A stretch of DNA of 41,892 nt from JAGTVG01 sp964389805 (GTDB lineage: Bacteria > Bacteroidota > Bacteroidia > Cytophagales > Cyclobacteriaceae), in contig CAYMFU010000043.1 in assembly GCA_964389805.1 (NCBI GenBank), positions 1 to 41,892 of the forward strand, given 5' to 3'. Position numbers and translations under genes: made by a program. Of the stretch, positions 8,200-17,716 are shown piece by piece. Within the stretch, counting starts at the first letter, position 1; every line of letters starts with the position of its first letter. Under the pieces are notes generated by a model. That model searched no databases, was not told where the DNA came from, and saw only the letters and a program-made list of their open reading frames with translations.

Positions 8200-8588
8200 T
8201 GCAGGTTTATAAGCCGGGTTCTGTTCCCCCCACCCTTGGCGGGGGAATCTTATCATTTATCTAGTCCTGTTATCACTAACAGGATCGATCGACCTACCCA
8301 TTCTGCCTCATAAAGATCGAGCGAGCAACTCAATTCTGCAAAAGCAGACGACAGAACCTATTTGGTCTTTCAACCCGTAAGGTTTACCTTGCCCCCAATG
8401 TCACCATTGAAGCGGTGGGCTCTTACCCCACCTTTTCACCCTTATCCCGCCAGCGGCGGGACGGTATATTTTCTGTGGCACTATCTGTTCCTGGTATTAA
8501 CCAGGACCTTCCCGTTAGGAAGTACGGTGCTCTATGTTGCCCGGACTTTCCTCTACCGCTAAAAGCGGTAGCGATAAGAAAACCTGCA
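8200..8588 (-). ncRNA. rnpB: RNase P RNA (bacterial class A)
   Basis: The minus strand carries the hallmark P4 5' strand of RNase P RNA, GAGGAAAGTCCGGGCAAC, at 8536-8553, and the matching 3' conserved segment ACAGAACCCGGCTT at 8211-8224. The ends pair: TGCAGGTTT at 8580-8588 (minus strand) with AAACCTGCA at 8200-8208, closing helix P1. The length of about 389 nt suits class A. A possible -7 element, TATTCTTG on the minus strand (8596-8603), lies just upstream, one mismatch from consensus. Two G/C palindromes (8224-8247 and 8445-8461) form peripheral stems. Open frames across this stretch are artefacts of the RNA gene. It is the catalytic RNA that trims tRNA 5' ends. Confidence 0.95.
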
Positions 8589-8638
8589 TTTATTTCAAGA
8601 ATACGAAGATAATAAAAATGGGTTTATATTTTGATTGA

Positions 8639-9043
8639 TTAATGAACATCCATGCCTGTTAATTTCAATTCCCAGGCATCAGCCATATTGGCTACTTCAT
8701 CAATAATCTCTCTAATACCATTCTCAGTTACACTTTCAATGAAAGTGGATCCTTCTACACGGATATAATCATCAACAATCACAAATCTTGCGTAACAAGT
8801 TTTAGCATTTTCCATTAATAGCTCCTTAAGATCTACACTTTCTGTAAGTTGACATACTTTAGAGGAGAATTCTAGCCTGGTTTTGTTCATTTTTTCGCTG
8901 TGCTTTAAAACACCAACTACAGCCTGATATCGATTTTCTTCTAGGGGAACGATAATCACAGATTTGTATTTATCATATTCCGAAAATTGACCGCCAATGT
9001 CGTTGGCGATTTTTTCCATTAATTCACTAAAATTAAGGTCCAT
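8639..9043 (-). CDS. Conserved-looking hypothetical protein, 134 residues
   Basis: A soluble protein of mixed alpha/beta pattern without signal or membrane segment. It begins MDLNFSELMEKIANDIGG. Its central part alternates strands (YKSVIIVPLE, YQAVVGVLKH, TRLEFSSKVCQL) and it ends with a helix and ELKLTGMDVH. The layout resembles the YbjN/CesT-like chaperone fold, but this is only an impression from the strand-helix order. It follows the DUF2027-Smr gene on the same strand after 76 bases and precedes the RNase P RNA gene. Function unknown. Confidence 0.75.
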   Translation of the reverse strand: MDLNFSELMEKIANDIGGQFSEYDKYKSVIIVPLEENRYQAVVGVLKHSEKMNKTRLEFSSKVCQLTESVDLKELLMENAKTCYARFVIVDDYIRVEGSTFIESVTENGIREIIDEVANMADAWELKLTGMDVH

Positions 9044-9119
9044 GGATCCGGTTAGTTAATTATTAAAATATTTTATTGTAATATTCCTTGCTAAAGGTAA
9101 CGAAACAAATTAAGATTTC

Positions 9120-10073
9120 TTATTTCAAATGCACTTTTGTAGCGCCATAACCGAATTTTTCCTTCCTCGCATCTTCAAAGTATTTTGTGTGAGGGTATTG
9201 ACTTAATTTCTTATGTATTTTATTGCGGAGAATACCATTCCCTACGCCATGGATAAATATGATCTGATCCGCTCCGTTTATTACAGCATTTTCAAGACAA
9301 GTATTAAATTCTGACAATTGAATATTTAGAATATCTTCGCTATCAAGCAATTGAGAATCATCCACCAGAACTTCAATGTGTAAATCAACTTCCTGTATAG
9401 ATTTCTTTTTGACCGAATCTTTACTACGAACTTCAGGTTCTCCCGTGAACAATGCTTCTTTTAAAACTTCTGGATCAGGTACAGTCATCTGATCATTAAG
9501 GGCAATAAGAATTCCTGATGACCCTAACATAGGCAAACGGGTTTCCTGGCCCGAAGAATATGACCGTAAATCTATTTTTCTTGTATAAGGTTCATTATGA
9601 TCCTGTATTCTATTCTTAAACTTAATTAAGTCAATAATTATTGTGGGAAGTCCGTGAGGAACACCTACCTTCCAGTCTGTAATTTTAGCATAACTATAGT
9701 CATTCAGAACACCATGGGATAATCCTACTACCCCATCAACGTTTTTTTCATATACGGCAAATAAAATAATGTCTTTGGTATTGTTAATTACCCACCCGGA
9801 ACTTATGTTTTGTTTAGTAGTGATTCCTAGAAAAATCCCTTCTTGATGTTTATCTTCCTCATTACTGGAATCCTTTATTTCTATTGGAGTATATATATCC
9901 TTTGAAGTTGGTTCAGGATTTTCATCAGATGAAATTAATACTATCTCCTTACTTAAAACGGGAATCAAAAATCCATCTTCAATCTCAATTTCGACTGTTC
10001 TATTATCAATTATTCTTCGAATTATACCTTCCTCTGTTCCGTGAAGTAGTCTTACTTTATCTCCAATGTTCAT
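9120..10073 (-). CDS. DUF2027 and Smr domain protein
   Basis: The 317-residue protein has an N-terminal domain beginning MNIGDKVRLLHGTEEG, typical of the Bacteroidota DUF2027 family, and a second beta-rich domain (about 75-200). It ends with a C-terminal Smr domain containing VDLHIE (229-234) and IFIHGVGNGILR (272-283), the two signatures of the small MutS-related fold. Smr domains bind or nick nucleic acids in other proteins; here the DxH motif reads DLH. A linker of about 25 charged residues joins the domains. The start lies 8 bases after the photolyase stop, so the two are probably cotranscribed. Its cellular role is not known to me. Confidence 0.85.
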   Translation of the reverse strand: MNIGDKVRLLHGTEEGIIRRIIDNRTVEIEIEDGFLIPVLSKEIVLISSDENPEPTSKDIYTPIEIKDSSNEEDKHQEGIFLGITTKQNISSGWVINNTKDIILFAVYEKNVDGVVGLSHGVLNDYSYAKITDWKVGVPHGLPTIIIDLIKFKNRIQDHNEPYTRKIDLRSYSSGQETRLPMLGSSGILIALNDQMTVPDPEVLKEALFTGEPEVRSKDSVKKKSIQEVDLHIEVLVDDSQLLDSEDILNIQLSEFNTCLENAVINGADQIIFIHGVGNGILRNKIHKKLSQYPHTKYFEDARKEKFGYGATKVHLK

Positions 10074-10081
10074 TCGATTCC

Positions 10082-11389
10082 TTATCTAAGCGCGTTTTTA
10101 TATGTATTAATAGCCCTTTGCCTTGCAAAAGTATGATCAATTATCGGTTTCGGGTAATTATTATGATCATATTCCGGAAGCCATTTCTGAATATACAAAT
10201 TTTTTGAATCGAAAGTCCGGGTTTGATTATAGGGATTAAAAATTCGGAAATAAGGTTGCGAATCTGTACCTGTACCCGCTGACCATTGCCAACCCCCATT
10301 ATTGGATGCAAGTTCATAATCCAACAACTTTTTGGCAAAATAGGTCTCCCCCCAGCGCCAATCAATTAACAAATGTTTGGTAAGAAAAGAAGCAGTTATC
10401 ATTCTTGCCCTGTTATGCATAAATCCAGTAGCATTCAATTGACGCATTCCAGCATCCACGATAGGATAACCTGTTTGCCCATTACACCATTTTTCGAAAT
10501 CTTCTTTATTGTTTAACCATGGGATATTATCATATTTGATTTTAAAAGATTTGGTGATCACAGCAGGAAAATGATACAGGATCATTGAATAGAATTCACG
10601 CCATATCAATTCATTAACCCAGGTCCCACTATATTCCAATCCAAATTTTAGTGCTTTACGTATACTTAGGGAACCATGCCTAAGATGTACTCCGAGCTTG
10701 GATGTGCCATCAATATATGGATAATCCCTGTTTCTAGTATATTTCATAATCACGGATGGATCCAGGATATTTTTCGGGAACTGGACATCTTTGGAGTAAA
10801 AACCAATATCTCTTAGTTGTAGAATCTGACTGTTTTGATTTTTGTAAAGATTATGCAATATTTCTTCCGAAGGGAAGTGACTCAGCTCTGAAATGTCAAA
10901 TTTCTGAAACCAGCGTTTTTTATACGCTGAAAAAACTTTATAAGGCTCATCGTTATTATTTAAAATATCACTTTTATGAAATATTACATGATCCTTGTAT
11001 TGATTGAATTCAATTCCATTATGGTTTAGAAAATTCTTTATCTGTTTATCCCTGGAAATGGCATAGGGCTCATAGTCTTCATTTACATAAACCGCTTTTA
11101 TATTATACTTTTTATGCAGGGATTTAAATACAGACAAGGGATCACCATATAGAATAGAAATATTCGAGTGGTATTTCAACAGCTTTTTGTTCAGAAGTGT
11201 AAGCTGATTATAAATATAAATGATCCTGGCATCAGATCTGTCTTCTAGATCATCCAGAATACTTTTATCAAAAATGAATATGGGCAGGACTTTAAGCCCA
11301 GAATTAAGGGCATTATACAATCCTTTGTTATCATCAATTCTTAAATCCCGACGAAACCAGAAAATATTGATTAAATATTCAGCAGACAA
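10082..11389 (-). CDS. phr: Deoxyribodipyrimidine photolyase (cryptochrome/photolyase family)
   Basis: The 435-residue protein has the N-terminal alpha/beta photolyase domain (FWFRRDLRIDDNKGL near residue 10) and the C-terminal FAD-binding domain. The latter holds TGYPIVDAGMRQL, GFMHNRARM and NNGGWQWSAGTGTDSQPYF, the last being the classic class I CPD photolyase segment with the tryptophan pair. The enzyme uses blue light and reduced FAD to reverse UV-induced pyrimidine dimers. Length is normal. It lies 41 bases after tamB and 8 bases before the DUF2027-Smr gene, all on the minus strand. A CPD repair role is more likely than a pure photoreceptor one given the conserved active-site segment, but that is an inference. 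Confidence 0.93.
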   Translation of the reverse strand: MSAEYLINIFWFRRDLRIDDNKGLYNALNSGLKVLPIFIFDKSILDDLEDRSDARIIYIYNQLTLLNKKLLKYHSNISILYGDPLSVFKSLHKKYNIKAVYVNEDYEPYAISRDKQIKNFLNHNGIEFNQYKDHVIFHKSDILNNNDEPYKVFSAYKKRWFQKFDISELSHFPSEEILHNLYKNQNSQILQLRDIGFYSKDVQFPKNILDPSVIMKYTRNRDYPYIDGTSKLGVHLRHGSLSIRKALKFGLEYSGTWVNELIWREFYSMILYHFPAVITKSFKIKYDNIPWLNNKEDFEKWCNGQTGYPIVDAGMRQLNATGFMHNRARMITASFLTKHLLIDWRWGETYFAKKLLDYELASNNGGWQWSAGTGTDSQPYFRIFNPYNQTRTFDSKNLYIQKWLPEYDHNNYPKPIIDHTFARQRAINTYKNALR

Positions 11390-11430
11390 TTTTTTAAATA
11401 AAAAACGAAAATGGAACTAAATTGTTAGAA

Positions 11431-14400
11431 TTACTTTAAAATCAAAGATGTATCTTCTTCCTTATCTTTCGTTTCATTGCTTGGCAGAACCCCTTCGTCA
11501 AACTCAATATATTGCTTTTGTTTCCTACGCTTCTTTTTATCAGATTTAAATAAATCCCTGAAATCATTAAAACTCTGAGTATGCATAAAACTGAATCCTG
11601 CTGTTGCAGTTGTGGTACTCCGGCTATCGCCGTAAAGGCTGTTATAGTTGAATCTGTTATACATTTTTGCCCTGTATTTCCCATCAGGAGACAATAAATA
11701 TTCAAGGGTCCAGTCGCCGATTATATTAGACAGGTCATTCGGGTTATCCTCATTTGAAATATTCCCAGATCTCGTTACTCTGAATCGTCCCTCATTAAAA
11801 GAATAAGAGAGGCGGTATTGAAAAGTATTGAAAGCATTCTGGTCCAGTGTACCCAGGTCTAGATCAATTTCCAGGTTTTCATCTATTTGGGTTATCCAAT
11901 AGCTTAACTGGTTGCTAATAAATTCACTTACGCTGTTGCCAAAGGAATTGCCCACACTGAAAGAACCCTGTTCGGCAAATTTTCTCAGAATGATAAGACT
12001 GAAGACTTGTCGTTTAAGTTCTTGTTCATTCGAATAGATCTCAGATTTGAAGGCCGAAACTACTGTTTCAAAACTTACTCCATCAATAACAAGATGCCTT
12101 GGATAATCCGTTATATCTATGTCAAAATCAATTTCAGGTGATAAAAGCGGGCCAGTTAGGTGCAATACAACACTGGCAGGATATTTCCTTCGTGCTTCAG
12201 GATTATTATTAAAAGAACTGTCTTCTCGTGCAAACAACGGTGCCAGGGCCGCTAACTGCCTGTAGGTTGCTACAAGATCAAGTCTTGCTTCATAGGGATC
12301 GCCTGACCATGATATTCGGCTGTTGGGTTCTATGGAGAATTCTTTATTGATAACATTATATAAAGTAAAATTATAACCTCCCTCTTGAATTTCATAGTCA
12401 CCGAACATATTGAATTCTCCCTTGGTATCAACACTTAAACTTAATTTTCCATTTCCTCTACCTCGAATTATATCTCCAGCCTTCAAATCAAATATGATTT
12501 CACAATAAGCTTCAGGTGTTACTTCCAGGTCAATATCCAGTTTAATTCCTTTTAACTTCATAACATCTTTCCCTGATTCTTCTTCTGAAACTTCAACATC
12601 GCCAATTTTAGCAAATTGAATGTAGTTTTCTTGAATAACTTCACTATTGCTGCTACTTAAAGGGATAAAAAACCGGGTTCCGGAATTGGTAATGGCATCC
12701 ACTTCTATGCTAATGTTTTTTTCCTGACCCGATATAAGAAGGGTACCTGTTCCATAAGCTGATCCGTAATATAAATTATTATCTGAGGAAGTCGTATTTA
12801 AGACAAGCAACTGGTCAAATGTGCCTCTTAAATCAAATCGAATATTTCTGAAATAATCATGAATTATTCCGCCATTTAAAATTCCCGCATTATCGAATTT
12901 GTCCTCTAATTTCATGTCGCGGACACTTATTTTGTTCTCCGTGAATAGTACATTCCCTTCAAAATCATAGGAAGTGTTCAAATAATCAAGTGTGATTTTG
13001 CCCCCATCAACATATGCCTGACCATTTATAACAGGTTTCTGGATATTTCCTCCTATTGAAAAAGTACCTTTTGTTTTGCCATCCAAATCAGATATCAGAT
13101 TTTCATAAAATGGTTCAATAAAGTTTATATTGGCATTGTTGAGAGATGCGGTAAGGTCCAGTTTGTCTTGTACCTTATCGGGAAAATAGCTTCCATGAAC
13201 ATCTATTACCTTAACATTCTCTTCCTTAAATACTTCGAAATTAATCCCCATTCGCTGTTCCCTTGCATTCCATTGACTTGAAGCATGAACATCACCCGAA
13301 GGAAACCGCTCAAATATCAAGTCTTTTATTACCAGGTCACTGATTATAATTGGATTTTGATAGTATCTTTTCAGAGAGGTATATCCATTTAGGATGCCAT
13401 GAAACTCCCTTGGTAATACCGGATTAAGATTGGTTATAACGAAATCTTTAATATTCAAATATAACGTTTTACTGGAGTCTGTGGATATTTGCCCGGTAAG
13501 TTCGATATACTGATTTTCATTTGATAAATGGACATTTGAAAATTGGATCTCTTTGCCTTTGATTTCAATATTATTTTTTGGTGAAAAATTCCATTGGTCT
13601 TTTAATACGATAATTTTCGAAGGCTGAAATTTTATAATAGTAGATCCAGGCAAAAGATCAACAGTATTAATTAAATTAATTTCATTGCCTTTCTCAATCT
13701 GATCAAGGCTAAAATTCAAATCAATGTGATCAATATTCCAATCCGCATTGATCAAAAGGTTATTTGTCTGAGTTTTATTTGCATTTTCCTGGATTTCGGA
13801 GCTGACCAATAACTTTGCCTCGATCAATGTAGTATCTGCCTGCTTTCTGGTAAATAATTCGAAATTATTATTATAAAAATTCATGGTTTTATAGCCAATT
13901 GTATCAATCTGACTTTTTATAGAAATAAGAGATTCGGGCCCCACAATTAGATCCCCTGAGACATGTGTGTTTTCAGCAATGTAGAAATCTGGTAGGAAAA
14001 GTTGCATAATAGGATTGATATTAAACAATGAAAGATTAAAGTCAATCATATAATCAATTGTATCAGTAGGCTCCTTGTTAGCGTAAAAAGTATTGATCTC
14101 ACTGCTGTCATTTCGAAGAATCATAAAATATTCCCTGGCAATTTGTGGGATGTCTTCAAATAAATGGTCCAGTTTAAAATTGCCCGATATATGACCATCC
14201 AAATCATTGGAAGAAACCTCTAAGAAGCTTAGTGAATCGGAATTTTCTGAAATTAATTTCAGATTTTGTATGTTGGCATATTGATTGTCATACATTAAAT
14301 TCGTTTCAGGAGCTATTACAATGCCAGAGATGGAATTAATATCAAGACCTTGTACATCAACTTTGATTTGGGTGGAAATACTGGAGGGTTTTTTTGATAT

Positions 14401-16047
14401 ATTTATATTGTTCAATATGGCTGTATCAATAGCCGCAACAATATTGATCTTTTCATTTCCTTCACGCAGGTCGATCTCACCATTCAATTCAAAATCAAGA
14501 TTGGGATCGTTAATAGCTAATAAACCATTGAAGATTTCACTGGAAAGCCTCCCGTCTATCAGGATATTCCGGTAGTTGTATCCGAGGAATCCAAAATTCT
14601 CAATGGTTGCGTCAAGCAGAAAATCTGCATTTGATTTTGAAAAACCCTTGCCCTCAATTTTCCCATTCAGGTCAATATCCTGATATTTCTCTTCATTGTC
14701 CAGTAAGGCCCCCAGATCAAGGCCTTGTGCAATAATATTTCCAGAATAACGCGGCAAGTTATCCGCCTCATCTAATTTCAAGTTAATATCACTATCGAAA
14801 AAGCCTAATTGGGTATAGAATTCAGCGTCAGCCACAAAGTCAACAGGAAAGCCAGTAAACCTTCCTGAGAAGCTTGAATGACCAAATTTAGCGAGACTTT
14901 GAACAGTTTCATCACCAAAATACTGCCCCAGATCTTCAGGATTTAAAATCGAATTCTCTATTTTCATGTCAATGAATGTATTATTGACATCAGGTAATCC
15001 AGACATACTTGCTGATCCCCTTAATCTACTTATGGATCCTAAAGCCAAATTAAAATCATCTAACTTGAATCGATTAACGGATCCTGAAAAGAACCCGGAG
15101 AGATTGTAGTATTGATAATACCTTTTAAATAAGGTTGCAAAATAACCCAGGTCTCTCGAGTATATACGCGATTTTTTTACATCAGCGATTATTGTAACTA
15201 ATTCATTGAATTCTTTCATCTGCTGAATGCTGTCGAACTGAAAAACAAATGAGGCCTCGATAGTGCTTCGGCCTATATCCATATTAAAAGTCCTGAAAAC
15301 CATTGAACTTTTGGTTATCTGATAAAACCCTGATAAACTTTTAATATTAAGTTGAGTTGCTGAATCAATTCCAGATACAGATTCCAGCTGGATTTGAAAA
15401 TTTTTCCCCTTTGAAGATAAATTTTGGCCTTTAGCGTTCAGATCCTGTATTTTAAACTGGTTATAATTGAATTTATTTCTAATGGAGTCTTTATTGGGAT
15501 CCGATAAGGTAAATTCTGAATCAAATAATTCGATTTCCTTAATTAAAAAGGTTCCTTTCAGGGAATCAGGCCTGTTTGATCCTAATAATTCCTTTAATCC
15601 GTCGTCAAATAAATTAATATTGAACCGGCCATCAGGAGCATTTCTTACAACCCGGACATCTGCGCCTTCTACTATTGCTTTATTGAAGGTGATATCCCGC
15701 CCCATAATTAAACTTGTAGTTCTGTAATTCAGTCTGGCACTCTTTATATAGATCAAGGTATCCAGTTCAGTATCTAGAACCATTACGTCCTCCAGATGTA
15801 TCTGACTTAACCAATATATATTGACATAGCCAACCTTTACGGGTAAGCCAATTTCTTTGGATAAATATTGAGCAAGTTGTTGAGTTACTCGGGTTTGGAT
15901 TTCAGGGAATTGCAGAGCCGCAGTTATGCTGACCATGATCGTGGAAATAATCATGATGATCATTACCATTAGCTTTACAATGGGCCTTCTATAGGAACCC
16001 CATAGCATTAACCTGAACAGACTCTTTTTAGCTACCTTTTTACCCAC
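11431..16047 (-). CDS. tamB: Translocation and assembly module protein TamB
   Basis: A very large protein of 1538 residues with one N-terminal membrane anchor (VKLMVMIIMIISTIMVSITA, about 24-43) followed by a long repetitive beta-strand body, and a C-terminal DUF490/TamB domain (roughly the last 400 residues, including LSLSVDTKGEFNMFGDYEIQ and LTGPLLSPEIDFDI). TamB spans the periplasm and helps insert outer-membrane proteins or move lipids between membranes. The C-terminal tail is basic then acidic (KSDKKKRRKQKQ). It is divergent from tsaD, with 109 bases between, an arrangement I know from other Bacteroidota. It heads a minus-strand run with the photolyase and Smr genes. Confidence 0.9.
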   Translation of the reverse strand: MGKKVAKKSLFRLMLWGSYRRPIVKLMVMIIMIISTIMVSITAALQFPEIQTRVTQQLAQYLSKEIGLPVKVGYVNIYWLSQIHLEDVMVLDTELDTLIYIKSARLNYRTTSLIMGRDITFNKAIVEGADVRVVRNAPDGRFNINLFDDGLKELLGSNRPDSLKGTFLIKEIELFDSEFTLSDPNKDSIRNKFNYNQFKIQDLNAKGQNLSSKGKNFQIQLESVSGIDSATQLNIKSLSGFYQITKSSMVFRTFNMDIGRSTIEASFVFQFDSIQQMKEFNELVTIIADVKKSRIYSRDLGYFATLFKRYYQYYNLSGFFSGSVNRFKLDDFNLALGSISRLRGSASMSGLPDVNNTFIDMKIENSILNPEDLGQYFGDETVQSLAKFGHSSFSGRFTGFPVDFVADAEFYTQLGFFDSDINLKLDEADNLPRYSGNIIAQGLDLGALLDNEEKYQDIDLNGKIEGKGFSKSNADFLLDATIENFGFLGYNYRNILIDGRLSSEIFNGLLAINDPNLDFELNGEIDLREGNEKINIVAAIDTAILNNINISKKPSSISTQIKVDVQGLDINSISGIVIAPETNLMYDNQYANIQNLKLISENSDSLSFLEVSSNDLDGHISGNFKLDHLFEDIPQIAREYFMILRNDSSEINTFYANKEPTDTIDYMIDFNLSLFNINPIMQLFLPDFYIAENTHVSGDLIVGPESLISIKSQIDTIGYKTMNFYNNNFELFTRKQADTTLIEAKLLVSSEIQENANKTQTNNLLINADWNIDHIDLNFSLDQIEKGNEINLINTVDLLPGSTIIKFQPSKIIVLKDQWNFSPKNNIEIKGKEIQFSNVHLSNENQYIELTGQISTDSSKTLYLNIKDFVITNLNPVLPREFHGILNGYTSLKRYYQNPIIISDLVIKDLIFERFPSGDVHASSQWNAREQRMGINFEVFKEENVKVIDVHGSYFPDKVQDKLDLTASLNNANINFIEPFYENLISDLDGKTKGTFSIGGNIQKPVINGQAYVDGGKITLDYLNTSYDFEGNVLFTENKISVRDMKLEDKFDNAGILNGGIIHDYFRNIRFDLRGTFDQLLVLNTTSSDNNLYYGSAYGTGTLLISGQEKNISIEVDAITNSGTRFFIPLSSSNSEVIQENYIQFAKIGDVEVSEEESGKDVMKLKGIKLDIDLEVTPEAYCEIIFDLKAGDIIRGRGNGKLSLSVDTKGEFNMFGDYEIQEGGYNFTLYNVINKEFSIEPNSRISWSGDPYEARLDLVATYRQLAALAPLFAREDSSFNNNPEARRKYPASVVLHLTGPLLSPEIDFDIDITDYPRHLVIDGVSFETVVSAFKSEIYSNEQELKRQVFSLIILRKFAEQGSFSVGNSFGNSVSEFISNQLSYWITQIDENLEIDLDLGTLDQNAFNTFQYRLSYSFNEGRFRVTRSGNISNEDNPNDLSNIIGDWTLEYLLSPDGKYRAKMYNRFNYNSLYGDSRSTTTATAGFSFMHTQSFNDFRDLFKSDKKKRRKQKQYIEFDEGVLPSNETKDKEEDTSLILK

Positions 16048-16156
16048 CGAATTAATCTTCCTTTATTATTAATATACGAAAGAAAATGGTTTTATTTAAT
16101 TTTGTCCACAATACTTGAAAAAAAAACTTAATTAACAACACATTAGATCTAAGTAA

Positions 16157-17161
16157 ATGGCTTCGAATATAGTTGCTTTGGAAAGTTCGTGCGATGAAAC
16201 ATCCGCTTCAATAATACAGGATGGAAATGTACTTAGTAATACCATTTTAAGCCAATCAATACATGAAATATATGGGGGTGTGGTGCCAGAACTTGCTTCA
16301 AGAGCTCACCAACAACATATTATATCTGTTGTAAATCAAGCACTTAAGGAAGCTGGAGTCTCAATAAATGATCTTGATGCAATTGCCTTCACACAGGGAC
16401 CTGGCTTACTGGGGTCCTTACTTGTAGGGATATCTTTTGCTAAAGGCCTTTCATTAGCAAAAAACATTCCCTTGATTTCTGTGAATCATATGCAGGCACA
16501 TATTCTTGCACATTTTATAGAATATCCAAAACCAAACTTTCCTTTTTTGTGCTTGACAATAAGTGGAGGGCATACACAACTTGTATTGGTAAAAGATCAT
16601 CTGGACATGACAGTCCTGGGTGAAACCCAGGATGATGCCGTTGGGGAAGCATTTGATAAAATAGGCAAGATGTTGGGATTTCCCTATCCGAGTGGATATT
16701 TAATAGATGAACATGCAAAAAAGGGAAATCCAAAGAAATTCAAATTTCCATTAACTTCAATGCCTGCGTATAATTATTCTTTTAGTGGTATCAAGACAGC
16801 TGTGCTTTATTTTTTAAGAGATCAATTGAAGGCGGATGGTTCATTTATTGATAAAAACCTGAATGACCTTTGTGCAAGCATACAACATACTTTAATTGAG
16901 ATGTTGATGGAGAAGCTAATATTATGTGCTAATGAAACTGATATCAAGGATATTGCTATAGCTGGTGGTGTAGCAGCAAATTCACAGATAAGAAGTTATA
17001 TGAAAGATCTTTCAGATCGTTATAAGTGGAAAACCTATATCCCTAAATTGGAATACTGTACTGATAATGCTGCTATGATAGGAATTGCGGGTTATTATAA
17101 GTATTTAAGGGGAGAGTTCAGCGATTTAACAGTTATCCCCGATGCCAGAATGAAATTTTAG
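16157..17161 (+). CDS. tsaD: tRNA N6-adenosine threonylcarbamoyltransferase
   Basis: The 334-residue protein is a Kae1/TsaD family member. It starts with ALESSCDETSASI and has the metal-binding HxxxH in NHMQAHILAH (H111 and H115). ISGGHTQLVLV (about 135) and IAGGVAANSQIR (about 275) are phosphate/nucleotide loops, and YCTDNAAMIG (about 300) is the conserved C-terminal motif. With TsaB, TsaC and TsaE it makes the t6A37 modification of ANN-decoding tRNAs. A possible -7 element TAATTTTG lies at 16097-16104, without a clear -33 box. It is divergent from tamB. Confidence 0.97.
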   Translation: MASNIVALESSCDETSASIIQDGNVLSNTILSQSIHEIYGGVVPELASRAHQQHIISVVNQALKEAGVSINDLDAIAFTQGPGLLGSLLVGISFAKGLSLAKNIPLISVNHMQAHILAHFIEYPKPNFPFLCLTISGGHTQLVLVKDHLDMTVLGETQDDAVGEAFDKIGKMLGFPYPSGYLIDEHAKKGNPKKFKFPLTSMPAYNYSFSGIKTAVLYFLRDQLKADGSFIDKNLNDLCASIQHTLIEMLMEKLILCANETDIKDIAIAGGVAANSQIRSYMKDLSDRYKWKTYIPKLEYCTDNAAMIGIAGYYKYLRGEFSDLTVIPDARMKF

Positions 17162-17245
17162 ATGGATGATTCATTTATTTGTAATATCTTTATTTTTATA
17201 AGCCTCCATTGGCCGTGATTTTGATCAATTCGAAATAAGAAGAAT

Positions 17246-17716
17246 ATGTCCTCAGGAAAATTGAATTTCCAGCAGAAAGTGAACATAAGAAATAAAAAAG
17301 CATCTTATGAGTATCAGTTTATTGATAAATATCTGGCCGGGATCGTTCTACAGGGAAGTGAAATTAAATCGATAAGACTGGGGAAAGTAAATCTTCAGGA
17401 TAGTTATTGTGCATTTTTCAACAATGAATTATATGTAAAGGAACTCCATATCGCTCCATACGAATTAGCAAGAAATTACAACCATGAAGCAAAAAGAGAT
17501 CGTAAATTGCTTTTGAATAAGAGGGAGTTAAAAAAACTGCTAACCAAAAACAAAGAAAAAGGGCTAACGATAATTCCTGTTAGGATATTTATTAATGAAA
17601 AGGGATTGGCTAAACTTGAGATAGCTTCAGCCAAAGGCAAAAAGATCTATGATAAAAGGGAAGATATTAAAGCTAAAGATATGAAGCGGGATATGGCAAG
17701 ATTAAATATAAAGTAA
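17246..17716 (+). CDS. smpB: SsrA-binding protein SmpB
   Basis: The 156-residue protein has the SmpB oligonucleotide-binding beta barrel: KKASYEYQFIDKYLAGIVL, then LQGSEIKSIRLGKVNLQDSY, and a basic C-terminal tail (KKIYDKREDIKAKDMKRDM) that follows tmRNA into the ribosome decoding site. It works with tmRNA to rescue stalled ribosomes. No tmRNA gene is visible nearby. Its stop overlaps the next start in TAATG, so translation of the two is probably coupled. Confidence 0.97.
   Translation: MSSGKLNFQQKVNIRNKKASYEYQFIDKYLAGIVLQGSEIKSIRLGKVNLQDSYCAFFNNELYVKELHIAPYELARNYNHEAKRDRKLLLNKRELKKLLTKNKEKGLTIIPVRIFINEKGLAKLEIASAKGKKIYDKREDIKAKDMKRDMARLNIK

Noticed and set aside
8362..8612. Open frames of 60-66 codons on the plus strand
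   Set aside because: They lie across the RNase P RNA gene and follow its conserved segments on the opposite strand.
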